Position numbers and translations under genes: made by a program. The notes under the pieces were generated by a model, which saw only the letters and a list, made by a program, of their open reading frames with translations, did no database searches and was not told the DNA's origin. Of a DNA stretch of 15,286 nucleotides, positions 1 through 7,595 are shown piece after piece; positions within the stretch are counted from its first letter, which is position 1; every line of letters starts with the position of its first letter. This DNA comes from Nitrospirota bacterium (GTDB taxonomy: Bacteria; Nitrospirota; Nitrospiria; Nitrospirales; Nitrospiraceae), in contig JACRLS010000049.1 in the NCBI GenBank assembly GCA_016235225.1, positions 11,691 through 26,976 of the forward strand, in the 5' to 3' direction.

Positions 1-251
1 ATCGCCAAAGACATCGAGGCCAGGTCCGTCGCCGTGACGGAGGCCATTGCGAAGGTCTCGCTCGTCGGCGTCGGGATGCGATCCCACTCCGGCGTGGCGT
101 CCCGCATGTTCGAGGTGTTTGCGCGGGAGGGGATCAACATCATGATGATCAGCACGTCCGAGATTAAAATCTCGTGCGTGATCGATGAGAAGTATCTGGA
201 GTTGGCGGTGCGGGCGCTCCATGCCGCATTCGGTCTGGACGAAGTACGGTC

Positions 252-255
<4 letters not shown>
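1..255 (+). CDS. lysC: Aspartate kinase, C-terminal ACT domain (5' end outside window)
   Basis: The frame is open from base 1 and ends at TGA 253-255, so only about the last 84 residues are present. The peptide contains VGVGMRSHSGVASRMFEVFA followed by EGINIMMISTSEIKISCVI, the hallmark of the second ACT domain of monofunctional aspartate kinases. In that family the domain binds lysine and/or threonine and gives feedback control. Aspartate kinase phosphorylates aspartate in the cytoplasm, the first step toward Lys, Met, Thr and diaminopimelate. The stop overlaps the start of the citramalate synthase gene (ATGA at 252-255), implying translational coupling. The catalytic kinase domain lies upstream of the window. 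Identification is secure at family level; the exact allosteric effector cannot be read from this fragment. Confidence 0.93.
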
Positions 256-1904
<1,649 letters not shown>

Positions 1905-1946
1905 GGCATTTTTTCTTTCCAACCAGTCATCCCCTCTGAAATTCCC

Positions 1947-1975
1947 TTGACATGGCCCATAACCTTGCGTAATTT
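1947..1975 (+). promoter_or_regulatory. Putative sigma-70 promoter for the ihfA-merR unit
   Basis: A perfect TTGACA (-35) lies at 1947-1952. After 17 bases comes TAATTT (1970-1975), a weak -10 with 3 of 6 consensus bases. It sits about 95 bases upstream of the ihfA start, in a locally A+T-rich stretch of an otherwise G+C-rich gap. The -35 match is strong and the -10 poor, so this is a moderate call. Confidence 0.5.
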
Positions 1976-2069
1976 ATGGGGAAATTTTTCCTCGTCGCCG
2001 AGCGTGCGCATTCGCACTCATTCGCGAAAGTGCTGAAAAAACGTCGAACTGAGGGCCGAGGGGGATGGC

Positions 2070-2345
2070 ATGAGAAAGTCCGACATCGCCAATGACATCT
2101 ATGAAAAGGTCGGCATTTCCAAGAATGAAGCGGCCGATATCGTCGAACTCGTGTTGAACTTGCTCAAGGCGGTGCTCCAGAAGGGCGAATCGGTGAAGAT
2201 CGCCGGCTTTGGCAATTTCATCGTGCGCAGCAAAGGGGCGAGAAAAGGGCGCAACCCACGAACCGGCCAGGAGATCGGCATCACGCCGCGACGGGTCGTG
2301 ACCTTTCGGCCCAGCCAGGTGTTCAAGAAGTATGTGAATTCCTGA
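2070..2345 (+). CDS. ihfA: Integration host factor alpha-like DNA-bending protein (HU/IHF family)
   Basis: A 91-residue protein, the standard length for HU/IHF subunits. The N-terminal helical dimerisation part is followed by VKIAGFGNFIVRSKGARKGR and then RNPRTGQEI, the tip of the DNA-binding arm; Pro63 is the residue expected to intercalate into the minor groove. It ends in the usual TFRPSQVFKKYVN. The family bends DNA in the nucleoid and helps recombination and transcription complexes assemble. The start is supported by GAGGGGG (2058-2064) five bases before ATG. The alpha subunit is preferred over HU because of the IHF-type TPRRVVTFRPS end and because a MerR-family gene follows 22 bases downstream, a common ihfA neighbour. 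IHF versus HU cannot be fully settled by eye. Confidence 0.85.
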   Translation: MRKSDIANDIYEKVGISKNEAADIVELVLNLLKAVLQKGESVKIAGFGNFIVRSKGARKGRNPRTGQEIGITPRRVVTFRPSQVFKKYVNS

Positions 2346-2367
2346 ACGAGCAATACGAGAGGCGCGC

Positions 2368-2724
2368 ATGAGCCTCCAGTCAGAGCCCAGTCGAAAACTC
2401 TTCTACAAGATCGGGGAAGTGAGCGAGCAGACGCAGCTGCCCACGTATGTCCTCCGATTTTGGGAATCGCAATTCGGATTTCTCAAGCCGCAAAAGAGCC
2501 GGGGGCAGCAGCGGCTGTACCTCCAGCGCGATATCAACACGGTTCTTGAAATCAAGCGCATGCTCTACGACGAGGGGTACACGATTGCCGGCCTCAAGCG
2601 GTACTGGTCGCGACGAGGGCGACGCGCCGGCAAACGGATCAGCCCGCGGGAAGTGACCGAGCGGCTGCGCGGCAATTTGCAAGCGATTCTCCGTCTGTTG
2701 GATTCCTACAAACAGAAGTCCTGA
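2368..2724 (+). CDS. MerR-family transcriptional regulator, short form
   Basis: A 118-residue protein whose N-terminal part is a MerR winged helix-turn-helix: FYKIGEVSEQTQLPTYVLRF (about residues 12-31), then FWESQFGFLKPQKSRGQQRL and YLQRDINTVLEIKRMLYDEG. The C-terminal region is short, basic and helical (about residues 70-118), with no visible cysteine metal site or ligand pocket, so it is probably not a metal sensor. An SD-like GAGAGG (2357-2362) sits five bases upstream of ATG. It follows ihfA by 22 bases and probably shares its transcript. In many bacteria an ihfA-merR pair is conserved, but the role of this regulator is generally unassigned, and its target cannot be inferred here. Confidence 0.88.
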   Translation: MSLQSEPSRKLFYKIGEVSEQTQLPTYVLRFWESQFGFLKPQKSRGQQRLYLQRDINTVLEIKRMLYDEGYTIAGLKRYWSRRGRRAGKRISPREVTERLRGNLQAILRLLDSYKQKS

Positions 2725-2763
2725 AGGTCTGCGGAGGTTCCTCGTCCAGAAAGTGGGTTGAGT

Positions 2764-2840
2764 CGGGGCGTAGCGCAGCCCGGTAGCGCACTCGCTTGGG
2801 GTGCGAGAGGTCGAGGGTTCAAATCCCTCCGCCCCGACCA
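2764..2840 (+). tRNA. tRNA-Pro (anticodon GGG)
   Basis: The 77-base sequence folds as a full cloverleaf. Acceptor CGGGGCG (2764-2770) pairs with CGCCCCG (2830-2836), followed by discriminator A and an encoded CCA (2838-2840). Anticodon stem CTCGC/GCGAG encloses loop TTGGGGT, so the anticodon is GGG at 2798-2800 and reads CCC proline codons. The T-arm is GAGGG-TTCAAAT-CCCTC. It lies 39 bases after the merR-like stop and 42 bases before the surE start. No separate promoter or terminator is obvious, so it may be processed from a longer transcript. Confidence 0.97.
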
Positions 2841-2882
2841 GCTTCGAACCGTCAGGTATCACGATTCGCCTCCCTATTGTCC

Positions 2883-3671
2883 GTGAACATTCTAGTGACA
2901 AATGACGACGGGATCAGCTCGTCGGGGCTGACCGCGCTCGCGCGGGCGATGCGCAAACTCGGCAAGGTTTGGGTGGTGGCGCCGGATCGCGAGCGGAACG
3001 CAGTGGGCCACGCCCTCACACTCCACAAACCCTTACGGATCACACACCTCGATGCGCAAGTGTTCTCGGTCAACGGGACGCCGACCGACTGCGTCAACCT
3101 GGCGCTGAAGAAGCTGATGCCGAAGCAGCCGGCCCTGGTCATCTCGGGGATCAACCGGGGCGTCAATCTCGGCGACGACGTGACCTATTCCGGGACCGTC
3201 TCCGCCGCCCTGGAGGGGACCATCATGGGGATTCCCTCGATTGCGGTCTCCCAGGAAGGCCAGGAGGAGTTTCATTTCGATGCGGCGGCGGCCTATGCGG
3301 CCCGTGTCGCCAAACTTGTCCTGAAGCACGGCCTGCCTGAGGAAACGTTGCTGAATGTGAACGTGCCCAATCGCCCCCTCAGTGCCATCAAGGGAGTCAA
3401 GTTCGCGGCCCTCAGCCGGCGGCGGTTCGACGATCCCATCGTGGAAAAGCGCGATCCGCGTGGCCGGAAGTATTACTGGATCGCGGGGACGCGCATGTCC
3501 TGGAATCGTCACACGAATTCGGACTATGACGCCGTCCGGGAGGGCCGCGTCTCCATCACCCCCATCCATCTGGATGTCACGCATCATGCGGCGCTCGACT
3601 TGCTCCGCCACTGGGAGTCGCTGCTCAACGGGCGAAACCGGTCGCGCACGCGCCGAGGAGGCGGGCGATAG
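2883..3671 (+). CDS. surE: 5'/3'-nucleotidase SurE (survival protein)
   Basis: A 262-residue metal-dependent nucleoside monophosphate phosphatase, cytoplasmic in the known family. The protein opens with VNILVTNDDG, whose Asp pair is the N-terminal metal-binding site. It continues with VVAPDRERNAVGHALTLHKP, VNGTPTDCVNLAL, SGINRGVNLGDDVTYSGTVS (metal-ligand Asn and phosphate-binding Ser region) and GIPSIAVS. I place the start at GTG 2883 because the family begins within a few residues of this motif and because upstream in-frame codons run into the tRNA. TTG 2877 is an alternative, and no clear SD is visible for either. The stop TAG abuts the cysS ATG (TAGATG), so this is the first gene of a surE-cysS-rlmB operon. 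Confidence 0.95.
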   Translation: MNILVTNDDGISSSGLTALARAMRKLGKVWVVAPDRERNAVGHALTLHKPLRITHLDAQVFSVNGTPTDCVNLALKKLMPKQPALVISGINRGVNLGDDVTYSGTVSAALEGTIMGIPSIAVSQEGQEEFHFDAAAAYAARVAKLVLKHGLPEETLLNVNVPNRPLSAIKGVKFAALSRRRFDDPIVEKRDPRGRKYYWIAGTRMSWNRHTNSDYDAVREGRVSITPIHLDVTHHAALDLLRHWESLLNGRNRSRTRRGGGR

Positions 3672-5144
3672 ATGCTGACGATCCACAATACCCTCACCGG
3701 GCAGAAGGAGCCGTTCAAGCCGATCACGCCGGGTATCGTGCGCATGTACGCCTGTGGCGTCACGGTCTATGACAATTGCCACTTGGGCCACGCGCGGAGC
3801 GCGCTCATCTTCGACATCATCCGCCGCTACCTGGAATTCTCCGGACTCGCGGTGACCTATGTGCGAAACTTCACCGACGTGGACGACAAGATCATCGCGC
3901 GCGCCGCCAAGGAAGGCGTGACCTGGACGGAGATCGTGGGCCGGTATCTCACGGCCTACGATCGCGACATGGCCAGAATCGGCGTCAACGCCGCCACGGT
4001 CCAGCCCAAAGCCACCGAGCACATCGGCGACATCATCGCCTTGATCGAGCGGCTGCTGGCAAAGGGCCATGCCTATCGGGTGGACGGAGACGTGTACTTT
4101 CTGGTCGAGAGCTACCGCAGCTACGGCCGCCTCTCCAAGCGCAAGGCCGAGGATCTGCAGGCCGGCGCGCGGGTCGAGGTCGATGAGCGGAAGCGCAACC
4201 CGATGGACTTTGCGCTCTGGAAAGCGTCCAAGCCTGGTGAGCCGGCCTGGGACAGCCCCTGGGGGTCGGGGAGGCCGGGCTGGCACATCGAATGTTCGGC
4301 CATGTCCATGCGCCACTTGGGAGACACCTTCGACATCCATGGCGGCGGGATGGACCTGATTTTCCCCCATCATGAAAACGAAATCGCGCAGTCGTCGGCC
4401 GCCACCGGAAAGGAATTTGCACACTGTTGGATTCACAACGGCTTCGTGCAGATCAATCAGGAGAAGATGTCGAAGTCGCTCGGCAATTTTTTTGCGATTC
4501 GCGACGTTTTCGAACGGTCCGGCTGCCGCGAGTCCGTCACCGGAGAAGTCTTGCGGTATTTTCTGCTCGCCACGCACTACCGGGGCCCCCTCGATTTCTC
4601 CGATGCCGGGCTTGCGGAGGCCAAGCGGGCGCTCGACGGCCTGTACGGACTGTTTCAACGACTTGAAGAAGTCACGACCACATCGGGGGCTGCCGATCCT
4701 CGACTCCGGGAGGAAGTGACCCGCCTCGACGGCGCCTTTCGCTCCGCCATGGACGATGACTTCAATACGGCGGAGGCGATCGCGGCCTTTCAGCGGCTGC
4801 GGAATGAGGTCAATCGGCTGTTGGCCGCGGGCCTGTCCGCGTCGGCTTGTCGTGAGGCGCGCGAGGCTTTTCGGTCCTACGGCCGGGTGGTAGGCCTGTT
4901 CCAATTGCCGGCCTCGGCATGGGAATACAAGGAACTGCAGTTCCGGGTCAGCGGGCAGGCCGCCGGGCTCGGCGATGCCCCGGCCGGTCTGTCCGACCAT
5001 GACATTGAGCAGCAGGTGACCGCGCGCAACGACGCCCGATGCCGCAAAGACTTCGCCCGGGCCGACGAGATCCGGAAGGCCCTCGCTGCGCAGGGCATCA
5101 CCATTGAGGATCGGCCCGATGGCACCAGCCGGTGGAAAAAGTGA
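3672..5144 (+). CDS. cysS: Cysteinyl-tRNA synthetase
   Basis: A 490-residue class I aminoacyl-tRNA synthetase that charges tRNA-Cys. It has the HIGH-type motif HLGH (37-40) and KMSKS (265-269). The expected zinc ligands are Cys28, Cys208, His233 and Glu237, seen in YACGVTVYD, WHIECSAMS and FPHHENE. The C-terminal DALR-type helical region and anticodon-binding tail are present (ends RPDGTSRWKK). Length is normal for CysRS, and all motifs are intact. ATG immediately follows the surE stop, with GAGGAGG at 3655-3661 ten bases upstream. The 3' end overlaps the rlmB start by 26 bases, and CysRS next to an RlmB-type methyltransferase is a recurring bacterial gene pair. Confidence 0.97.
   Translation: MLTIHNTLTGQKEPFKPITPGIVRMYACGVTVYDNCHLGHARSALIFDIIRRYLEFSGLAVTYVRNFTDVDDKIIARAAKEGVTWTEIVGRYLTAYDRDMARIGVNAATVQPKATEHIGDIIALIERLLAKGHAYRVDGDVYFLVESYRSYGRLSKRKAEDLQAGARVEVDERKRNPMDFALWKASKPGEPAWDSPWGSGRPGWHIECSAMSMRHLGDTFDIHGGGMDLIFPHHENEIAQSSAATGKEFAHCWIHNGFVQINQEKMSKSLGNFFAIRDVFERSGCRESVTGEVLRYFLLATHYRGPLDFSDAGLAEAKRALDGLYGLFQRLEEVTTTSGAADPRLREEVTRLDGAFRSAMDDDFNTAEAIAAFQRLRNEVNRLLAAGLSASACREAREAFRSYGRVVGLFQLPASAWEYKELQFRVSGQAAGLGDAPAGLSDHDIEQQVTARNDARCRKDFARADEIRKALAAQGITIEDRPDGTSRWKK
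5106..5110 (+). promoter_or_regulatory. Shine-Dalgarno site that fixes the rlmB start
   Basis: GAGGA lies eight bases before ATG 5119, inside the cysS coding region. It favours ATG 5119 over the upstream in-frame TTG at 5104, which has no comparable site. Confidence 0.65.
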
Positions 5145-5892
5145 CGCGGCCGATCTGATCTACGGGCTCCACGCCGTGCGCGAGGCGCTCAGGTCGGGGG
5201 CCCGGCCGATTCAGAAACTCCTCCTCGTCGGCCAGGACCGGCAATACGGCGAATTGTTTCAGCAGGCGCGCGCTCAGCAAATCCCGGTCCGGGTGGAACC
5301 GAAGGTCGCGATGGATCGACTGGTGCCGGATGGCCGGCATCAGGGTGTCATTGCGGTCATTGCGCCCAAAGAGTACGTCCAGCCCGATAGCATCCTGGAT
5401 ACGGCACGCCGGCGAGCCGAAGCCCCCTTTGTGCTGCTCCTGGACGGCGTCGAAGATCCACAGAACCTGGGCGCCGTGCTTCGAACTGCGGAGGGCGCCG
5501 GGGTCCATGGCGTGGTGATTCCCGAGCGGCGGTCGGCCCGACTCACTGGGGCTGTGGCGCGGGCCTCGGCCGGGGCGGTCGATCACATACCGGTCGCCTG
5601 CGTGACGAACCTCACCCGCCAGATCGAACAGTTTCAAAAGGATGGGCTCTGGGTCTATGCGGTGGATCCGTCGGCCGAGAAGCTCTATACGGCGCTGGAC
5701 TACCGTGGGGCCGTGGCATTGGTGTTGGGCGGAGAAGGCGGGGGGATCCGGCGTGGGGTGCTTGCACAGTGCGACGATCGGGTGCGGATTCCGATGCGGG
5801 GGCAGGTGGCCTCGCTCAACGTCTCAGCGGCGGCGGCCATCCTGTGTTACGAAGTCGTCCGACAGCGCCACCCCGACGCTACACAGCCTTGA
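5119..5892 (+). CDS. rlmB: 23S rRNA (Gm2251)-type 2'-O-ribose methyltransferase, SpoU/TrmH family
   Basis: A 257-residue SPOUT-class methyltransferase using S-adenosylmethionine. It has an N-terminal RNA substrate-binding domain (YGLHAVREALRSG at about 15-27) and then the knotted catalytic domain. SpoU motif 1 is LLDGVEDPQNLGAVLRTAEG with Asn116 and the catalytic-type Arg122. Motif 2 is LGGEGGGIRR around Glu206. Motif 3 is IPMRGQVASLNVSAAAAILC with Asn234. RlmB of E. coli methylates G2251 in the ribosomal P-loop; the combination with cysS supports RlmB, but a tRNA-modifying TrmH relative cannot be excluded. It overlaps cysS by 26 bases. Its last 14 bases overlap the convergent LuxR-type gene on the other strand. 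Confidence 0.92.
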   Translation: MAPAGGKSDAADLIYGLHAVREALRSGARPIQKLLLVGQDRQYGELFQQARAQQIPVRVEPKVAMDRLVPDGRHQGVIAVIAPKEYVQPDSILDTARRRAEAPFVLLLDGVEDPQNLGAVLRTAEGAGVHGVVIPERRSARLTGAVARASAGAVDHIPVACVTNLTRQIEQFQKDGLWVYAVDPSAEKLYTALDYRGAVALVLGGEGGGIRRGVLAQCDDRVRIPMRGQVASLNVSAAAAILCYEVVRQRHPDATQP

Positions 5893-6142
5893 CCAGGCCG
5901 CCCGTCAGCGCTGTCTTGAGCAGTTGCGCGGTGTTGGAGACGTCGAGCTTCTTCATCATGTTGGCCCGGTGAGCCTCGACGGTCTTCACGCTGATTTTGA
6001 GTCGGCGGCCGATTTCTTTATTCTTGAGACCGGACCAGATCAGTTGGAGAATTTGCCGTTCACGCTTTGTCAGACCTTTCGAGCGCCGGCGGGTGGGGAG
6101 CCGTCCGATGCTCATCCGTCCGTTTCCGCTTGTGGTTCCCAT
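5879..6142 (-). CDS. Stand-alone LuxR/GerE-type helix-turn-helix protein
   Basis: A small protein of 87 residues consisting almost only of a LuxR C-terminal DNA-binding domain. The segment from LTKRERQILQ (about 24) through NKEIGRRLKISVKTVEAHRA (41-60) to MMKKLDVSN matches the GerE tetrahelical fold, including the recognition helix. No receiver, autoinducer-binding or membrane domain is encoded, so it either acts alone or with a partner. A basic tail (RRRSKG) precedes the domain. Start is ATG at 6142 on the reverse strand; Met10 is an alternative. It converges on rlmB with a 14-base overlap and is divergent from the prepilin peptidase gene. The shared 145-base gap (6143-6287) shows a possible reverse-strand TTGACG but no convincing -10. 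Target genes are unknown. Confidence 0.88.
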   Translation of the reverse strand: MGTTSGNGRMSIGRLPTRRRSKGLTKRERQILQLIWSGLKNKEIGRRLKISVKTVEAHRANMMKKLDVSNTAQLLKTALTGGLVKAV

Positions 6143-6287
6143 TGGGCTCTACTCCCGTTGGTGAGATCACATGTCTGTCGATCAATGAGCCCGGATGATA
6201 TTCGTCAAAATATGTAAGCAATCATATCAGTGGCCTTCCCATATGCAACGAAAAACGTTTCAGACAGCAGCGGGAGAAACGAGCTAA

Positions 6288-7064
6288 ATGGCGGCCACGC
6301 TTCTGGCCCTGTTTGTGGTCGGCGCGTTCATCGGCAGCTTTCTGAACGTCTGCATTTACCGTCTGCCGCGGGGCGAATCGGTCGTGTGGCCGGGATCGCA
6401 CTGCCCGAGTTGCAATCAGCCTGTGGCCCCCTATGACAACGTGCCGGTGCTGAGCTACCTGTTGCTGCTCGGCAAGTGCCGTCGGTGCCGCGCCCCGATC
6501 TCAATCCAGTATCCGCTCGTCGAAGTGCTCAACGGGCTGGCTTATGTGCTGGTGGTGTGGCGCTTTGGGCTGACCTGGCCCGCGCTGGCCTATGCCGCCT
6601 TCTGCTCCGCGCTCATCGTCGTCAGCGGCATCGACCTGGAGCATCAGATTATTCCCGACCGGATCACGCTGCCGGGTCTGGCCATCGGGCTCGTTGCGGC
6701 GGCCACGATCCTACCGATTACTCTTGTGAACGCGGTGATCGGCGTGGCGGTGGGCGGAGGGCTGCTGTGGTTGCTGGCCTGGCTAAGCCCCTATCTGTTC
6801 GGCAAAGAAGGAATGGGCGGCGGGGATATTAAGCTCATGGGTATGGTCGGCGCCTTCCTCGGCTGGAAGCCGGCGCTGCTGACCATCATGCTCGGCGCCA
6901 TCGCCGGATCGGTGCTCGGCATTACTCTTATTGCGATCAAACTGCTCCGCCGCGACCAGTACATTCCCTTCGGTCCCTTCCTGGCCCTCGGCGCCGTCGT
7001 CGCGCTGTTCTTTGCCGACGACCTGCTGGCCTGGTATCAGAGCTTCCTGCCGGCCGCACCGTGA
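6288..7064 (+). CDS. pilD: Prepilin peptidase / N-methyltransferase (type 4 prepilin-like leader peptidase)
   Basis: A 258-residue polytopic inner-membrane aspartic protease. It cleaves the leader of type IV prepilins and type II secretion pseudopilins and, in the bifunctional class, N-methylates the new N terminus. The opening hydrophobic helix and IGSFLNVCIYRLPRGESV are typical. The zinc-type cysteine tetrad is Cys39, Cys42, Cys64 and Cys67 (CPSC...CRRC), which marks the methyltransferase-containing class. Catalytic aspartates are Asp116 in SGIDLEHQIIPD and Asp180 in GGGDIKLMG. About seven to eight hydrophobic segments follow. GGGAG (first bases about 6270) precedes ATG by roughly 13 bases, a plausible though long-spaced ribosome site. 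No pilus structural gene is in the window, so its substrates are elsewhere. Confidence 0.95.
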   Translation: MAATLLALFVVGAFIGSFLNVCIYRLPRGESVVWPGSHCPSCNQPVAPYDNVPVLSYLLLLGKCRRCRAPISIQYPLVEVLNGLAYVLVVWRFGLTWPALAYAAFCSALIVVSGIDLEHQIIPDRITLPGLAIGLVAAATILPITLVNAVIGVAVGGGLLWLLAWLSPYLFGKEGMGGGDIKLMGMVGAFLGWKPALLTIMLGAIAGSVLGITLIAIKLLRRDQYIPFGPFLALGAVVALFFADDLLAWYQSFLPAAP

Positions 7065-7099
7065 CCAATCGCTTGCCCGAAAAGCCAAATATTTCATCT

Positions 7100-7127
7100 T
7101 GACAAGCAAAATGGAAGTCGTATAAAA
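7100..7127 (+). promoter_or_regulatory. Sigma-70-type promoter for the RHS/Tc-like toxin unit
   Basis: TTGACA (7100-7105, perfect -35), 16-base spacer, then TATAAA (7122-7127, 5 of 6 consensus -10). It lies just after pilD in an A+T-rich patch. Transcription would begin near 7134 and leave an untranslated leader of about 460 bases before the ATG at 7596. This is the best promoter match I see in the window. Confidence 0.72.
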
Positions 7128-7152
7128 CCCGCCCCTACTTGTACTGACTCGT

Positions 7153-7209
7153 CAGGGACGACGAGAACATTCACGGAGGAAACTCACACGGAGGGTGTCC
7201 GTGTCCCTG
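7153..7209 (+). promoter_or_regulatory. Hairpin pair with competing stems in the leader
   Basis: ACACGGA (7186-7192) pairs perfectly with TCCGTGT (7198-7204) around a five-base loop. CAGGGAC (7153-7159) can pair with GTCCCTG (7203-7209), which shares two bases with the inner stem, or in shortened form stack on it. No T-run follows, so it is not an intrinsic terminator as it stands. Function is unknown. Confidence 0.45.
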
Positions 7210-7353
7210 GCTTTCTCTGATGGAAATCCTGCCAAGCGTGTAGTCCCTCAGCCGGTCCTCGGCGTGCACTTCCTCGCATCGGTCCCTAATCGCTCAGTTC
7301 AAGGGGACTGACTCGCCCGTCTACTCGCGTGCTGTCCCCCTATCCGATTCACG

Positions 7354-7467
7354 TACGTAGGCCTGCACATGCACGATGGTTCCATGTCCTAAGCGTTTGA
7401 TCTTGCGTCAAAATGATCAGAAGGGAGTGGGGGTGTACTGTTTCAACTACGTAGGCCGAGACATGCA
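7354..7467 (+). repeat. Gapped direct repeat TACGTAGGCC-3-ACATGCA (two copies)
   Basis: Copy 1 is at 7354-7373 and copy 2 at 7448-7467. In each, TACGTAGGCC is followed by three differing bases and then ACATGCA. The copies are 94 bases apart in the leader. They may be binding sites for a regulator or the ends of a partially decayed duplication; nothing in the sequence decides between these. Confidence 0.55.
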
Positions 7468-7580
7468 GACACGGTTGTGCGTCGAGAACGCGACAGTGAC
7501 CAAGGGACACGATTTCATTGGCGAATTCGCTTCTTCGGCAATCGGCATTAATCTTGCGCTTCTCCACGGTGAGCAACAAC

Positions 7581-7588
7581 GAGGGGAG
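7581..7588 (+). promoter_or_regulatory. Shine-Dalgarno site that fixes the RHS start
   Basis: GAGGGGAG lies seven bases before ATG 7596. That ATG opens directly into a classic Sec signal peptide, so it is preferred over the upstream in-frame start at 7518, which would bury the signal behind 26 extra residues. Confidence 0.8.
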
Positions 7589-7595
7589 ATCATCC

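Larger units (their letters stand above)
7128..7595 (+). other. Long non-coding leader upstream of the toxin gene
   Basis: No convincing gene lies between the promoter and the RHS start. The open frames here lack ribosome sites and protein-like composition. What can be seen: a hairpin region at 7153-7209; the motif GTCCCT three times at 7203, 7243 and 7282, near 40-base spacing; ACTGACTCG repeated at 7143 and 7307; and a gapped 20-base direct repeat at 7354 and 7448. I do not recognise any known riboswitch class. A regulatory leader RNA is an inference. Confidence 0.45.

Noticed and set aside
2796..2882. Upstream extension of surE by 29 codons
   Set aside because: It would overlap the tRNA-Pro and gives a non-family N terminus; SurE proteins begin at about the VNILVTNDDG motif.
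3033..5000. 655-residue open frame on the reverse strand opposite surE and cysS
   Set aside because: It is the antisense shadow of two intact, well-recognised genes in G+C-rich DNA and has no protein-like motifs.
7518..7595. Earlier start for the RHS protein at 7518
   Set aside because: It has no ribosome site, and it would place 26 polar residues before a classic signal peptide that has its own strong SD.
7128..7595. Known riboswitch (cyclic di-GMP, ykkC or cobalamin type) in the leader
   Set aside because: None of the conserved core motifs of these classes could be found.
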